Shown piece after piece: positions 43,325 to 43,980 of a stretch of 43,980 nt of DNA (position 1 is its first letter; each line of letters opens with the position of its first letter). The DNA is from Jeotgalibaca caeni. Its GTDB lineage: Bacteria; Bacillota; Bacilli; Lactobacillales; Aerococcaceae. Below the pieces are notes generated by a model. The model saw only the letters and a list, made by a program, of their open reading frames with translations. It was not told the DNA's origin and ran no database searches. The stretch covers positions 1 to 43,980 of the forward strand of contig NZ_JARBEA010000016.1 of the NCBI RefSeq assembly GCF_028863945.1, written 5' to 3'. The position numbers and the translations under genes were made by a program.

Positions 43325-43384
43325 TTTTCATTTTTTTCTCACAAAAATTTGTTACAGTTTTATTAGCTATGAATAGAAGGTATT

Positions 43385-43560
43385 GACCTCCAAAAGTTAG
43401 AGTAAAATCTAAATTCTTTGGAGGTCTTTATCTAGTAATGTATTGTAACATTCAGTTTTCAAGTTGTGCAAGAATATCTGGACGTGGCTCATCAGGTTAC
43501 AAAGCCTTAATAAAGAAATATATCGCGGAAAGTGTTAAGAGATTACTGTGTTCTCGAATC
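43385..43560 (+). mobile_element. Decayed IS3-family (IS150-group-like) remnant
   Basis: The end GACCTCCAAAAGTTAGAGT (43385 on) resembles terminal repeats of the IS150 group and recurs inverted as TTTGGAGGTC (43417-43426). Behind it, two frames give FSFQVVQEYLD and then GYKALIKKY, recognisable pieces of an IS3-type OrfA N-terminus (normally ...FKLKVVQEYLDG.GGYKALAKKYG). A frameshift separates them and stops follow, so the element is dead. The other end was not located. Confidence 0.6.
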
Positions 43561-43980
43561 ATGATTTCCCTAATATATTAATTAGTATAACCAAGTTCGA
43601 TTAAAAAAATGGTTAGCCTAAGCCCATTAGATACTGAACTTAAACCAACCTATTCCTTGCATAAAGAAAACTCTAACATTTAAGATTCACAATCTTTTTA
43701 ATTTATTCATCGTACTTTTTCTATTTGGAGCTCGATATTTTCTAGCTTCATCCCCGTTTGATAGCGAGAAAAATAAGATCAAAAATTGTCTACCTGAATT
43801 ATTCATACTCCTGAAATCTTCTTGAAAAATGTCTTTTTTAACGTTTAAGCATTCCGATTTTTTTGTATCACATTGATTTTACTAAATCGACCAGATATTT
43901 TGGGTTCACATCAGGCAACTTCGGGTTTGAGCCCTATTTTTGGGCGCAGGAACCCCTTGGGTTCCATCTGATTTTTTAAA
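43561..43980. other. AT-rich stretch without a recognised gene
   Basis: No credible coding region is seen. Near the right edge GGAACCC-CTT-GGGTTCC (43949-43965) forms a tight 7-bp hairpin followed by ATCTGATTTTTT, a terminator-like signal on the plus strand. It is preceded by GGGTTTGAGCCC-type structure (43923 on). It may close an unannotated RNA or a gene that begins to the right on the other strand. Confidence 0.4.

Noticed and set aside
43700-43820. Short minus-strand frame starting MNNSGRQFLILFF
   Set aside because: About 38 residues, no ribosome site and no recognisable relative in an AT-rich decayed region.
1-43980. CRISPR arrays, tRNA genes, prophage or integron structures
   Set aside because: No regularly spaced direct repeats with variable spacers, no recognisable tRNA and no phage genes were seen; the dUTPase sits in a normal chromosomal context.

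Overview
The window reads as a low-GC Gram-positive chromosome from the order Lactobacillales. The RNA polymerase and ribosomal proteins look enterococcal or carnobacterial, intergenic regions are AT-rich, Shine-Dalgarno sites are strong, and TTG or GTG starts fit best for rpoB, rpoC, rplK, rpmG, sigH and rgg. I cannot name the genus from sequence alone.

Layout. (1) 1-480: the leader and tandem P1/P2 promoters of a minus-strand rRNA operon whose 16S gene lies just outside the left edge. (2) 483-2244: a DUF368 polyprenyl-phosphate translocase family protein and a ComC-type prepilin peptidase. (3) 2295-14145: the minus-strand transcription/translation block rpmG-secE-nusG-rplK-rplA-rplJ-rplL-rsmC-like-rpoB-rpoC, with consensus promoters, an L10 leader, L1-type sites and leader hairpins before nusG and rpoB. 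(4) 14135-21201: a complete-looking flavin-based extracellular electron transfer (EET) locus (dmkA, fmnB, pplA, dmkB, eetA, ndh2, eetB) lying between sigH and rpmG, which are adjacent in the textbook Firmicute order. (5) 21514-30047: sigH, rae1/yacP, rlmB, mrnC, cysS, gltX, a PIN/TRAM membrane protein, radA and dUTPase. (6) 30260-36480: accessory genes: an orphan MsmK-type sugar ABC ATPase, a cytoplasmic alpha-amylase, a ring-cleaving VOC dioxygenase, a lipoprotein and a frameshifted M20 peptidase. (7) 36622-39653: a likely peptide quorum-sensing locus. A 47-residue secreted pro-peptide ending in DIWLIGGW is divergent from an Rgg-type regulator, with a perfect palindrome next to the peptide promoter. 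A lipoprotein gene follows rgg, and an unknown helical protein follows the peptide. (8) 39721-43324: an ElaA-type acetyltransferase, small membrane proteins, a baeRF (bacterial eRF1-like) protein and an FMN reductase. (9) 43385-43980: a decayed IS3-family remnant and AT-rich sequence.

How the genes fit together. Ndh2 would oxidise NADH and pass electrons to demethylmenaquinone made by DmkA/DmkB. EetA/EetB would carry them outward to FMN attached to the lipoprotein PplA by FmnB. Rex-like palindromes at ndh2 and pplA suggest control by the NADH/NAD+ ratio. The VOC dioxygenase and FMN reductase share imperfect copies of the operator I recall for MhqR, suggesting quinone-stress control. cre-like sites precede msmK, an unknown gene at 40.4 kb and a small membrane protein at 43.2 kb.

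The two least explained items are the Rgg/peptide/lipoprotein locus and a pair of intergenic arrays (21.3 and 34.1 kb). Each array has three hairpin units with the same 52- and 51-base spacing but unrelated stem sequence.
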